A DNA stretch of 8,499 nt from an uncultured Helicobacteraceae bacterium (GCA_934728205.1 CAKVEH010000051.1:1-8499), one strand, 5' to 3'. Positions 1-6,441 are shown, counted from the stretch's first letter. The notes: generated from the letters alone by a model not told the origin. Made by a program: numbers and translations.

Positions 1-1658
1 TGCATTGAGCTACTAATCTCCTCTACCGCAGCCGCACTCTGCTCTAGTGAGCTTGCTTGCTTTTGAGAGCCTTCGGTTAAGCGCGACATTGATTCTTCGA
101 GTATCTTGCTCTGCTCGCCTAAATCTTTAGCAAATTCCGCAGAATCTTTTAGCATTTGCACGATAGAATCTCCTAATAGATTCACGCCTTTTTCTAGTCC
201 TTGAGGATTCTCAATTCTTGGGGTGAAGTCGTTTCGCTGATAAGAGGCAAAGATTTTTGATGGATTCTCCAAATTGCCACCGACAAGCTCATAGAGCGCG
301 TTACTCATCTCATTAAGAGAATCTTTTAGCTTATTGGTTTGAGGATTGCCACTTGAAGTCTCTATCTTGCCACCAAATCGCCCCTTTTTGGCTTCTTCTA
401 CCATATTGAGCACTTCTTTTATGAGTTTGGCATCTTGGTCGAGGGATTTTTGGGTGCGCTCGATATTTTCATTCAGCGTTACTCCCATTTGCCCGAGTTC
501 ATCAGAGGCATCGACAATTTTAAGCAACGCAGGCTTGGTAGAAGTCTCAAAGTTGAGGTATTTAAAGACATCGCGCAAGCAATGACCAATTTTACCAATC
601 CTTGCCACCACTTTGTTTCTCACATACCAAAGCATAATCGCCGCGATAACAAGGAGCGAGATAAATGCTGAGAGCACGATAATATTGCGCAGGTTTCTCA
701 CAGGGGCAAGCACAGAATCTTCTGGAGCAGCGATAATCATACTCCAATACACATCACTACCGGGTAATACCTCAAAGGAACGCAACGCAGCATAGCCTTC
801 CAATCCTCGAGTAGTGCGATATATATCCACATAACTTCTGTGTTCTTTTGAAGCCTTAAGCATTGGGGCGACAGTTGAGTCTTTATTCACATCAACGAGA
901 TTTTGTCCTTGAATGCTTTCATTTTCGTGTAAGATGATTGTCCCATCATCTTGGAGGAGGAATGGAAATGCACCCTTGATATGTCCGTGACGAAGCCTAT
1001 CAATAATGTATTGTCTAAATTCTTTGGTGCGCACAAGCACGCCGATAACCCCGATAACTTTAGAATTACTAGAATCCCACACAGGGATATTGATAGAGAT
1101 TCCATACATTGGCACGCCATTGATTGTCTTTTGATTAGGTGGGCTTACAGAGATTTTCTTACGCTCAAAGGCAAGTTGCACGCCCTTGAACTCCGTTATC
1201 ACCGGGTCGGCATCGACTATTTTTCCTTCTGCTGAGAGGTCATTTTCTGGTGCTTCTGCGAGGATGAGCATTTCTCCATTTGGTAGGCGATGTTTGGCAC
1301 TATTGATGCTACCACCTAAGGCACTTGTATCTTTTAGATAGAGATATGTCCAGCTTGCTGTGGCATTAGAGTTTAGCGAACCCAATATGATTTTTTCGAG
1401 CACATTTTGATTTTTTGTCGTAATAAGCAATTCTTGTATAGGCACTCTGGCGGTTCGTATGCTACCTAGCGCATCACCCATCGCACCTTGTATATAAAAG
1501 CTCCATTTTTCTGCTATATTCGCGATAAGGGCGTTGCTCTCGTTATTTTGTATAGTAGCAGAGCGTTGATAAATGATGAACGCCATTATTATCAAGCAGA
1601 CAGACACAATACCATTGATGAATAGCACCATTTTAGTGGCAAGGCTCATATTTCTCAT
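1..1658 (-). CDS. Methyl-accepting chemotaxis protein, double-Cache sensor type (3' end beyond window)
   Basis: This is a membrane chemoreceptor that would sense a ligand in the periplasm and control the CheA/CheW kinase complex. I translated it from ATG at 1658 and it stays open to position 1 (552 codons). Residues 8-30 form a first membrane helix. About 35-320 form a periplasmic sensor; its membrane-proximal half has the Cache-like stretch QDDGTIILHENES (236-248). A second helix lies at about 325-346, followed by a HAMP-like and coiled-coil region. The cytoplasmic part (NPQTNKLKDSLNEM, then ASYQRNDFTPRIENP) resembles Helicobacter Tlp receptors. The window ends at SSLEQSAAAVEEISSSM, so the kinase-contacting hairpin tip is not seen. 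A strong Shine-Dalgarno AAGGAGA (1665-1672) supports the start. The ligand cannot be told from sequence. The family call is very secure; the exact receptor is not. Confidence 0.95.
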   Translation of the reverse strand, partial: MRNMSLATKMVLFINGIVSVCLIIMAFIIYQRSATIQNNESNALIANIAEKWSFYIQGAMGDALGSIRTARVPIQELLITTKNQNVLEKIILGSLNSNATASWTYLYLKDTSALGGSINSAKHRLPNGEMLILAEAPENDLSAEGKIVDADPVITEFKGVQLAFERKKISVSPPNQKTINGVPMYGISINIPVWDSSNSKVIGVIGVLVRTKEFRQYIIDRLRHGHIKGAFPFLLQDDGTIILHENESIQGQNLVDVNKDSTVAPMLKASKEHRSYVDIYRTTRGLEGYAALRSFEVLPGSDVYWSMIIAAPEDSVLAPVRNLRNIIVLSAFISLLVIAAIMLWYVRNKVVARIGKIGHCLRDVFKYLNFETSTKPALLKIVDASDELGQMGVTLNENIERTQKSLDQDAKLIKEVLNMVEEAKKGRFGGKIETSSGNPQTNKLKDSLNEMSNALYELVGGNLENPSKIFASYQRNDFTPRIENPQGLEKGVNLLGDSIVQMLKDSAEFAKDLGEQSKILEESMSRLTEGSQKQASSLEQSAAAVEEISSSM

Positions 1659-1695
1659 AGTTCTTTCTCCTTTTTTTTGAAACTAAAATCGGCGT

Positions 1696-1725
1696 ATTGT
1701 AGCATAAAGGTAGGGTCAATATCAA
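1696..1725 (-). promoter_or_regulatory. Predicted sigma-70 promoter of the chemoreceptor gene
   Basis: Read on the minus strand, TTGATA (1720-1725) is followed after 18 bases by TACAAT (1696-1701). The -10 is extended by TGC directly before it (1702-1704). It lies about 38 bases before the ATG and points into the chemoreceptor. I see no sigma-54 (GG/GC) or sigma-28 box, so housekeeping control is more likely than flagellar-class control. This is prediction only. Confidence 0.55.
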
Positions 1726-1835
1726 CACTTATGGCTTAATTAGCGTGAAATTTAGCGATGAGAGATTGGTTGTGTGTGGATTTGAAGTATTTTCGCATAA
1801 AAATCGTTCATTTAAACATTCTTTTATAAAAGGCT

Positions 1836-1844
1836 TGCTACAAT
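1836..1844 (+). promoter_or_regulatory. Predicted extended -10 promoter of atpE
   Basis: TGCTACAAT (TG, one base, then TACAAT at 1839-1844) forms an extended -10 box, the same nine bases as in the divergent chemoreceptor promoter. There is no clear -35 box; the upstream DNA is AT-rich and contains the palindrome TTTTATAAAA (1822-1831). A start near 1851 would give an untranslated leader of about 67 bases that contains a seven-codon reading frame. Confidence 0.55.
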
Positions 1845-1880
1845 AAACACGCCAAAGTTTTAGTAGGGGAGTAATCCGAA

Positions 1881-1904
1881 ATGGCTTTGAGTAAATTAAC
1901 TTGA
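1881..1904 (+). CDS. Possible seven-codon leader ORF (MALSKLT) upstream of atpE
   Basis: ATG at 1881 opens a reading frame of seven codons ending in TGA at 1902-1904. A good Shine-Dalgarno, AGGGGAG (1865-1871), lies nine bases upstream. The stop codon ends one base before the Shine-Dalgarno of atpE (AAGGAG, 1906-1911), so a ribosome finishing here would sit on the atpE initiation region. That is the geometry of a leader peptide or a translation-coupling element. The peptide has no run of one amino acid that would suggest classical attenuation. Such a short frame can arise by chance, so confidence is low. Confidence 0.25.
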   Translation: MALSKLT

Positions 1905-1917
1905 CAAGGAGTATGCA

Positions 1918-2226
1918 ATGAAAGCTTTATTGCTCTTAGTTGTTGGTATGGTCGGCGTGGCATTTGCCCAAGATTTAGGTGTAGATATGATTAAGTCATA
2001 TTCTGCGGCTGGAGCTGTAGTTGGCGTTGGTATCGCGGCACTTGGTGGTGCGATTGGTATGGGGCACGCAGCGGCAGCGACAATCTCAGGGACAGCGAGA
2101 AATCCCGGAATCAGCGGTAAATTGCTAGGAACGATGTTTATCGCGCTTGCACTTATCGAAGCACAGGTGATTTATACGCTAGTTTTGGCGATTATCGCGC
2201 TTTATAGCAATCCGTTCTTATCATAG
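1918..2226 (+). CDS. atpE: F0F1 ATP synthase subunit c
   Basis: Subunit c forms the rotating membrane ring of the F0 motor; protons bind and leave a carboxylate in its second helix. The 102-residue protein has two hydrophobic helices joined by the polar loop ARNPG (60-64). The first has glycine-rich packing (GAVVGVGIAALGGAIGMG, 32-49), and the second carries the ion-binding glutamate E81 in ALIEAQVIY. Residues 1-17 are an extra hydrophobic, signal-like segment ending AFA, a form typical of Campylobacterota subunit c and longer than the roughly 80-residue E. coli protein. Start is set by AAGGAG at 1906-1911. As in Helicobacter generally, the gene stands apart from the rest of the atp operon and has its own promoter and terminator. 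Confidence 0.96.
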   Translation: MKALLLLVVGMVGVAFAQDLGVDMIKSYSAAGAVVGVGIAALGGAIGMGHAAAATISGTARNPGISGKLLGTMFIALALIEAQVIYTLVLAIIALYSNPFLS

Positions 2227-2234
2227 AATTTCGC

Positions 2235-2291
2235 GCTAGATTCTCTTTGCAATGCTTTGTCATTTTTGAGAATCTGGCATTTTTTATTTTT
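2235..2291 (+). terminator. Rho-independent terminator after atpE
   Basis: An 11-bp inverted repeat, GCTAGATTCTC (2235-2245) and GAGAATCTGGC (2268-2278), pairs with a single G-T wobble and is followed directly by a T-rich run (2280-2291). The loop is long (22 bases) but contains a small internal repeat, AATG/CATT. It starts nine bases after the atpE stop codon. It would isolate atpE from the leucine tRNAs. Confidence 0.75.
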
Positions 2292-2314
2292 GTTTTAAAA
2301 TCTATTTGTTTTAC

Positions 2315-2399
2315 GCGCTGGTGGTGGAATTGGTAGACACGCCATCTTGAGGGGGTGGTGAGGCAACTCGTGCGAGTTCAAGTCTCGCTCAGCGCACCA
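2315..2399 (+). tRNA. tRNA-Leu(GAG)
   Basis: The sequence folds as a class II tRNA with a long variable arm. The acceptor stem GCGCTGG (2315-2321) pairs with TCAGCGC (2389-2395), with one G-T at the seventh pair. The discriminator base is A and CCA is encoded (2397-2399). The anticodon stem CCATC/GGTGG encloses the loop TTGAGGG, giving anticodon GAG (2349-2351), which reads CUC and CUU. The D arm and the T-loop TTCAAGT are present. A TAAAAT box at 2296-2301 could be its own -10, but it overlaps the region after the atpE terminator and is weak evidence. Confidence 0.97.
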
Positions 2400-2424
2400 T
2401 AGATTCTATCTTTATGCTTTAATT

Positions 2425-2511
2425 GCCGGGGTGGTGAAATTGGTAGACGCGCCAGACTCAAAATCTGGTAGGGGCAACCCTGTGTCGGTTCAAGTCCGAC
2501 CCTCGGCACCA
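2425..2511 (+). tRNA. tRNA-Leu(CAA)
   Basis: This is a second class II tRNA, 25 bases after the first and very probably on the same transcript. The acceptor stem GCCGGGG (2425-2431) pairs with CCTCGGC (2501-2507); discriminator A and CCA (2509-2511) are encoded. The anticodon stem CCAGA/TCTGG encloses CTCAAAA, giving anticodon CAA (2459-2461) for UUG codons. It ends ten bases from the stop codon of the convergent prfB gene. Confidence 0.97.
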
Positions 2512-2521
2512 CTGCTTGAAC

Positions 2522-3610
2522 TTACTTCATCACTAGCACTGATTCGATAAGGGCGTCTATATCTCCGTCCAAAACCCCTGCTGTATCGCTTGTCGCATAG
2601 TTTGAGCGCAAATCTTTGACTTGCTGATAAGGGGCTAGCACATAGGAGCGGATTTGATGTCCCCAGCCGATTTCGCTTTTTTCTCCCGTGTTTGCACTTT
2701 CTCTTTGCTTTGTCTGCTCGATTTCATAGAGTTTGGATTTGAGCATTTTTAGCGCGGTGGCTTTGTTTTTGTGCTGACTTCTATCGTTTTGGCATTGCAC
2801 GACTATGCCACTTGGAAAATGCGTGATGCGAATCGCAGAATCGGTTTTGTTGATATGTTGTCCGCCCGCACCACTTGCGCGATATGTGTCGATTCTATAA
2901 TCCTTTTCTTCTAGCTCGATTATTATATCATCGTTGATTTCAGGGCTTACTTGCACGCTTGCAAAGCTCGTGTGCCGATTAGCATTAGAATCAAAGGGCG
3001 AGATTCTCACCAGCCTATGCACGCCAGATTCCGCCTTTGCATAGCCAAAGGCATTTTCGCCTTTGATAAGAAACGCCGCGCCCTTGATTCCCGCTTCCTC
3101 GCCGTCTTGATAATCCAAAATCTCGACTTTATACCCTCGCCGCTCCGCCCAGCGCAGATACATACGATAGAGCATACTCGCCCAATCCTGCGCCTCCGTC
3201 CCGCCCGCTCCGGGCTGAATAGTGATAATGGCGTTTAGCGCGTCATTTGGGGAGTTTAGCAAAATCTCTAGCTCGGCTTTTAGCACAGAGGATTCTAGCG
3301 CGCTAGATTCTGCGAAAAGCAACTCTAGTGTATCGCTATCACCCTGCGCGCTCGCTAGCTCAAAGAGCTCCGTGCTATCGTTTAGATTGTTGCCTAATTG
3401 CGTGTAGGATTGGAGAGTTTTGGTGATTTTGGTTTTTTGCTTGGATATTTCGCTCGCCTTTTTGGCGTCTTCCCAGAAGCTTGGCGCAGATTCTAACGCC
3501 TCTAGCTTGGCTAGCTCATCTTGCAAAGCAGAGGGCTTGATAATCTCGCCGATAGTGGCGTATTTGCTTTGCAAAGTTTTTAGCAGTTCGCCATATTGAT
3601 ACGAATCCAA
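2522..3610 (-). CDS. prfB: Peptide chain release factor 2 (RF2)
   Basis: RF2 recognises UAA and UGA stop codons in the ribosomal A site and triggers release of the finished protein. The 362-residue protein is close to the family's usual 365. It has the RF2 stop-codon tripeptide SPF in VRISPFDSN and the catalytic GGQ in [14 protein letters not shown], followed by the conserved segment ending [13 protein letters not shown]. The start is TTG at 3610-3608. An in-frame TAA lies only four codons upstream, no in-frame ATG is near, and the resulting N-terminus [11 protein letters not shown] matches the Helicobacter RF2 N-terminus as I remember it. A Shine-Dalgarno-like AAGAGGG is at 3615-3621. The frame is continuous, so the UGA-dependent +1 frameshift known from E. 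coli prfB is absent. It lies 25 bases behind the DUF305 gene, probably on the same transcript. Confidence 0.96.
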   Translation of the reverse strand: MDSYQYGELLKTLQSKYATIGEIIKPSALQDELAKLEALESAPSFWEDAKKASEISKQKTKITKTLQSYTQLGNNLNDSTELFELASAQGDSDTLELLFAESSALESSVLKAELEILLNSPNDALNAIITIQPGAGGTEAQDWASMLYRMYLRWAERRGYKVEILDYQDGEEAGIKGAAFLIKGENAFGYAKAESGVHRLVRISPFDSNANRHTSFASVQVSPEINDDIIIELEEKDYRIDTYRASGAGGQHINKTDSAIRITHFPSGIVVQCQNDRSQHKNKATALKMLKSKLYEIEQTKQRESANTGEKSEIGWGHQIRSYVLAPYQQVKDLRSNYATSDTAGVLDGDIDALIESVLVMK

Positions 3611-3614
3611 ACAG

Positions 3615-3621
3615 CCCTCTT
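3615..3621 (-). promoter_or_regulatory. Ribosome binding site that sets the TTG start of prfB
   Basis: AAGAGGG on the minus strand lies four bases before TTG at 3610-3608. No ATG or GTG start is available between the in-frame upstream stop and the conserved N-terminus. A weak start codon behind a moderate site may limit RF2 output in place of the missing frameshift control; that last point is inference. Confidence 0.5.
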
Positions 3622-3635
3622 AATACAGTGAAATG

Positions 3636-4289
3636 TTATTTGCGTTTCTTTTTGTCAATAGCATCTATAAGTTTTTGCATAGTGCTTATTTCGTTTTGTT
3701 GGTCTTCAATGATTTTTTGTGCGATTTGGAGCACTTTTTCATCCTTGGTGTATTCAAGCGCGATGGTAGAAGCGTCAACCGCACCTTGATGATGTGCAAT
3801 CATCGCTACAAGGAAATCTCGCTCTATATTGCCACTTTCTTTAAACGCCATTCTGTGCATCATCATAGCCATTGCTTTGGCATTTTTTTCAGCAAAGCCC
3901 TTATACTCTTTTGAGGAAATTTTGGTAGTTGTTATGCTTTTATTAGCGATTAACTCTTTGAACTCTGCAATTTCACTCTCTTGAGCTTTGATGATTTTTT
4001 GTGCGAGCATTGCTGTTTTACCACTTTTTAGCTTTTGGAGCAAGAGAGTAGCAGAATCAATCGCACCTTGATGATGAGGTATCATATCGCTTAAAAAGTC
4101 AATCTCTACGCTTTTTGTGCTTGATGGCTTATGTGCGTGCATAGGAGCGTGCATAGCACCGATGATTTTACTAGATTCTGTTTGAGTGGAATCTTGTGCG
4201 TGTTGATTGTCGTGGTGTGCGTGTGTTTCCGCACCAAAAAGAGTTGCCATTCCAAATGTGAGTGCGAGAAATACATACAAACTTTTCAT
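3636..4289 (-). CDS. Secreted tandem-DUF305 protein, possible periplasmic metal-binding protein
   Basis: The 217-residue protein starts with a signal peptide (MKSLYVFLALTFGMATLFGA, cleavage near 20-24). A His/Met-rich linker follows, with AMHAPMHAH at 45-53. Two copies of a helical DUF305 module come next: DFLSDMIPHHQGAIDSA (64-80) continuing to about 114, and DFLVAMIAHHQGAVDAS (158-174) continuing to about 208. Each keeps the His-His pair of the family (H72/H73 and H166/H167). Between them is a methionine-rich stretch, AKAMAMMMHRM (137-147). DUF305 has a ferritin-like helical fold, and one cyanobacterial member, CopM, binds copper in the periplasm. Copper or other metal binding here is therefore a reasonable inference, not shown. 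AAAGGA at 4297-4302 supports the start. prfB follows 25 bases downstream with no visible terminator. Confidence 0.85.
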   Translation of the reverse strand: MKSLYVFLALTFGMATLFGAETHAHHDNQHAQDSTQTESSKIIGAMHAPMHAHKPSSTKSVEIDFLSDMIPHHQGAIDSATLLLQKLKSGKTAMLAQKIIKAQESEIAEFKELIANKSITTTKISSKEYKGFAEKNAKAMAMMMHRMAFKESGNIERDFLVAMIAHHQGAVDASTIALEYTKDEKVLQIAQKIIEDQQNEISTMQKLIDAIDKKKRK

Positions 4290-4326
4290 AAATGTGTCCT
4301 TTAGGTTGAATTTTGTGAGGCATTGA

Positions 4327-4332
4327 ATTATA
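4327..4332 (-). promoter_or_regulatory. Predicted -10 box for the DUF305-prfB transcript
   Basis: A perfect TATAAT on the minus strand lies 37 bases before the DUF305 start codon. There is no convincing -35; the upstream DNA is T-rich (GATTTTTGCCTTTATTACAT), as is common in Helicobacter promoters. If correct, the transcript would also carry prfB. Confidence 0.5.
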
Positions 4333-4420
4333 ATGTAATAAAGGCAAAAATCATATAAAATGTGCGGAGAAATATTGAAGAATTTGCCATTTTGTGAATC
4401 TAAATTGCTTATAGTTTTTT

Positions 4421-4496
4421 GACCCCTTCATCTAGAGGCCAAGGATACCGCCCTTTCGAGGCGGGAACGCAAGTTCAAATCTTGCAGGGGTCGCCA
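4421..4496 (+). tRNA. tRNA-Glu(TTC)
   Basis: The acceptor stem GACCCCT (4421-4427) pairs perfectly with AGGGGTC (4486-4492). The discriminator is G and CCA (4494-4496) is encoded. The anticodon stem CCGCC/GGCGG encloses CTTTCGA, giving anticodon TTC (4455-4457). The T-arm GCAAG-TTCAAAT-CTTGC is complete. A TATAGT box at 4410-4415 would put the transcript start right at the mature 5' end. That would be unusual, so the real promoter may lie further upstream, for example TATAAA at 4354-4359. It stands alone between two minus-strand genes. Confidence 0.97.
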
Positions 4497-4595
4497 CACA
4501 TACTTCATTTTACACCATAATCTCTCGTAATGACATACTAATGCTTTATAATGTTGTAATTTTGTGAAATTTTTTAAGAGTTATGAGGATATAAG

Positions 4596-4620
4596 TTAGG
4601 CAGGGGGATTCCCTGCCTAA
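4596..4620 (-). terminator. Perfect 10-bp hairpin after ppk2
   Basis: TTAGGCAGGG (4596-4605) and CCCTGCCTAA (4611-4620) are perfect inverted repeats around a five-base loop. On the minus strand the hairpin begins three bases after the ppk2 stop codon, so it probably ends or protects the 3' end of that mRNA. No T-run follows on either strand, so it is not a standard intrinsic terminator. It could equally act on plus-strand transcripts reading through from tRNA-Glu. Confidence 0.5.
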
Positions 4621-4623
4621 GCC

Positions 4624-5661
4624 TTAAGATTGTGTGTTGTTTGAATCTTTAGGCTTTGGAGCTGGATTTTGTGCAGATGGCTTTGCTGTTGTCGCTGGCT
4701 TCGGTGCAGGAGCACTTGCCTTTTTTACTTCTTTTTGCTTTTTGCTTTCTTCGCGCTTTTTCTCTGCTTTTCGCGCTTCCCTCTCTTTTTTCTCCTCTTT
4801 TATTTGCTTGAGAATGTCTTGTGTCGGGTCGCTGTTGTGTCGTTGATATTCAGAATATTGCCATACGATATGTGGGTCGGGGAGCATACAAACGCTTGTT
4901 TGGTCTTTGCCATCATAATCGATTTTGCTTAAAAGGTCGCGAGCAATGTTAATGCGTGCGCGCTTTTTGTCATTAGTATTGACAATCACCCAAGGGCAAA
5001 AGTGCGTATGTGTGCGTGCGAACATTTTTTCAAATGCTTCTGTATATTCGTCCCAAAGCCCTAGTGATTTATCATCGACAGGACTTAGCTTCCACATTCG
5101 TAGTGGGTCAGTTTTACGGCGAGAGATTCTGCGTTTTTGCTCATCTTTACCTACATCTAGGAAATATTTAAAAATCATTGTCCCGCTTGCTATGAGCATT
5201 TGCTCCAAGTTTGAGACTTGTGTAATAAACTCTTTATACTGCTCCACGCTACAAAAGCCCATTACGCGCTCTACTCCAGCGCGGTTATACCAACTTCTAT
5301 CATAAAAGACAATCTCGCCACCGCTTGGGAGCGTAGAGATATAGCGTTTGAAATACCATTCTGTGGCTTCTCTATCGCTTGGCTTAGGAAGTGCTACGAT
5401 TCTGCACCCTCTAGGATTTAGGTGGTCTCTTAATGCCTTGATTGTGCCACCTTTACCAGCTGCATCGCGCCCTTCAAAGATGATGACAATCTTTTTCTTT
5501 TTTTCATTTACCCAGCTTTGGAGTTTGCAAAGCTCAATTTGGAGCTTTTCTAGCTCATCAAGGTAAAATTCCTCTTTCATTCGCCCATTTTTCTTACGAT
5601 ACACATCTCGTATATCTTTTTCGTTCTCAGGCCTTATGACCAATTGCTTGTCTTTTGACAT
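4624..5661 (-). CDS. ppk2: Polyphosphate kinase 2 (PPK2 family)
   Basis: PPK2 enzymes use polyphosphate to phosphorylate nucleotides, making ATP or GTP from the diphosphate, and can run in reverse. The 345-residue protein has the P-loop GRDAAGKGG (64-72). The Walker B and lid start FYDRSWYNRAGVERVMGF is at 119-136, with the D121-R122 pair. The arginine-rich lid RRISRRKTDPLRMWKLSP is at 177-194, and the conserved LWDEYTEAFEKMF at 202-214. This is a single-domain enzyme. After about residue 285 comes a non-catalytic tail: a Lys/Glu/Arg-rich probable helix (286-315), then an Ala/Pro/Lys-rich disordered stretch (316-345). The start is supported by AAAGGAGG (5667-5674). Whether ADP, GDP or AMP is preferred cannot be read from the sequence. 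The gene is divergent from cinA. Confidence 0.94.
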   Translation of the reverse strand: MSKDKQLVIRPENEKDIRDVYRKKNGRMKEEFYLDELEKLQIELCKLQSWVNEKKKKIVIIFEGRDAAGKGGTIKALRDHLNPRGCRIVALPKPSDREATEWYFKRYISTLPSGGEIVFYDRSWYNRAGVERVMGFCSVEQYKEFITQVSNLEQMLIASGTMIFKYFLDVGKDEQKRRISRRKTDPLRMWKLSPVDDKSLGLWDEYTEAFEKMFARTHTHFCPWVIVNTNDKKRARINIARDLLSKIDYDGKDQTSVCMLPDPHIVWQYSEYQRHNSDPTQDILKQIKEEKKEREARKAEKKREESKKQKEVKKASAPAPKPATTAKPSAQNPAPKPKDSNNTQS

Positions 5662-5682
5662 TACTGCCTCCTTTTGTAATTT

Positions 5683-5691
5683 GATATACCA
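5683..5691 (-). promoter_or_regulatory. Predicted extended -10 promoter of ppk2
   Basis: On the minus strand TGGTATATC forms an extended -10 (TG, one base, TATATC at 5683-5688), 21 bases before the ppk2 start codon. That leaves a 5' leader of only about 15 bases, enough for the Shine-Dalgarno AAAGGAGG. No good -35 is present at the usual distance. Confidence 0.45.
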
Positions 5692-5719
5692 ATAATGCTA
5701 CCACAAATTTTAGTTTTTT

Positions 5720-5728
5720 TGTCATAAT
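5720..5728 (+). promoter_or_regulatory. Predicted extended -10 promoter of the cinA operon
   Basis: TGTCATAAT (TG, one base, CATAAT at 5723-5728) follows a run of seven T and lies 25 bases before the cinA ATG. A start near 5735 would precede the Shine-Dalgarno AAGGTGG (5744-5750). It is back to back with the ppk2 promoter; the two -10 boxes are about 34 bases apart, so the promoters may interfere with each other. Confidence 0.45.
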
Positions 5729-5753
5729 TGTGTATTTGATATAAAGGTGGTGT

Positions 5754-6431
5754 ATGAAATCTACACAATGGCAGTTTATTTTGCTTGGTTTTGATGTTGA
5801 AGATAGTGTGCTGCTCCTTTCTCCTTATGCGAGCAAGTATGGTGTGCGTTTGGAATCTTGCGCATTGCTTTTATATGCTGTGGCGCAAGATGATACGGAT
5901 TGCACAGGCGTGGAGCGATTTTTTGATGAGGTTTGCAAGATATTTGGACAAAAGCTCATTATGGGGAATCTAGGCGAAGCAGTAGTGTGCAATTTAAGCA
6001 AGAGTAAGCAAAAAATAGGTATCGCAGAGAGTTGCACAGGCGGACTTTTAGCACATCAGCTCACAAGCATTAGTGGTGCATCGGCGGTGTTTGATTGTGG
6101 AATCATCGCGTATGCTAACGACATTAAAGAACGTGTTTTAGGCGTAGATTCCCAAAGTTTAATGCAATTTGGTGCGGTAAGTGAAATAGTCGTAGCACAA
6201 ATGTGTGAGGGAATCCTGCGCGTGAGTGGCGCGGATTTCGCGCTTGCTATAAGTGGTGTGGCAGGACCAAGTGCGAGCGAGCACAAACCTGTGGGACTTG
6301 TGTTTATCGGCGTGAAACAAAAGGGTGAGCGTGCTATCATAGAGCAGTGCAGCTTTGGGAATCTCTCTCGAGCACAAATCCAATATCTTAGCGCGCAAAA
6401 TGCTTTAGCATTACTATTGCGCCACATTTAA
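5754..6431 (+). CDS. cinA: CinA C-terminal-domain protein, probable nicotinamide-nucleotide amidohydrolase
   Basis: The family (PncC/CinA C-terminal domain) deamidates nicotinamide mononucleotide to nicotinate mononucleotide, recycling pyridine nucleotides. The domain covers about residues 75-222 of 225. It shows AESCTGG (91-97, with the probable catalytic serine S93), the segment AYANDIKERVLGV (119-131), GAVSE (140-144), SGVAGP (167-172), KPVGLVFIGV (178-187), and R206 in the FGNLSR stretch. The first 75 residues match no domain I recognise and are too short for the MoCF-like N-terminal domain of full-length CinA; stand-alone PncC proteins have about 160 residues. The start follows AAGGTGG at a good distance. 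The next gene begins ten bases after the stop, so they are probably co-transcribed. A competence role, as the name CinA suggests, is not supported by the sequence. Confidence 0.88.
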   Translation: MKSTQWQFILLGFDVEDSVLLLSPYASKYGVRLESCALLLYAVAQDDTDCTGVERFFDEVCKIFGQKLIMGNLGEAVVCNLSKSKQKIGIAESCTGGLLAHQLTSISGASAVFDCGIIAYANDIKERVLGVDSQSLMQFGAVSEIVVAQMCEGILRVSGADFALAISGVAGPSASEHKPVGLVFIGVKQKGERAIIEQCSFGNLSRAQIQYLSAQNALALLLRHI

Positions 6432-6441
6432 TGGGTGTGAT

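Noticed and set aside
346..1235. Several plus-strand reading frames of 60-94 codons opposite the chemoreceptor
   Set aside because: They have no ribosome sites or recognisable domains and lie entirely antisense to a clear long chemoreceptor frame, so they are shadow frames.
2315..2511. tRNA-Leu pair as a possible integration site for a mobile element
   Set aside because: No integrase gene and no direct repeat of a tRNA 3' end elsewhere in the window; the neighbouring genes are core genes.
3530..3610. Programmed frameshift site in prfB
   Set aside because: The frame is unbroken from TTG through the conserved N-terminal region, with no in-frame UGA early in the gene, so no frameshift is needed.
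4634..5566. Plus-strand reading frames rich in Phe, Leu, Ser and Cys opposite ppk2
   Set aside because: Their odd composition is explained by the Lys/Glu-rich tail and P-loop codons of ppk2 on the other strand.
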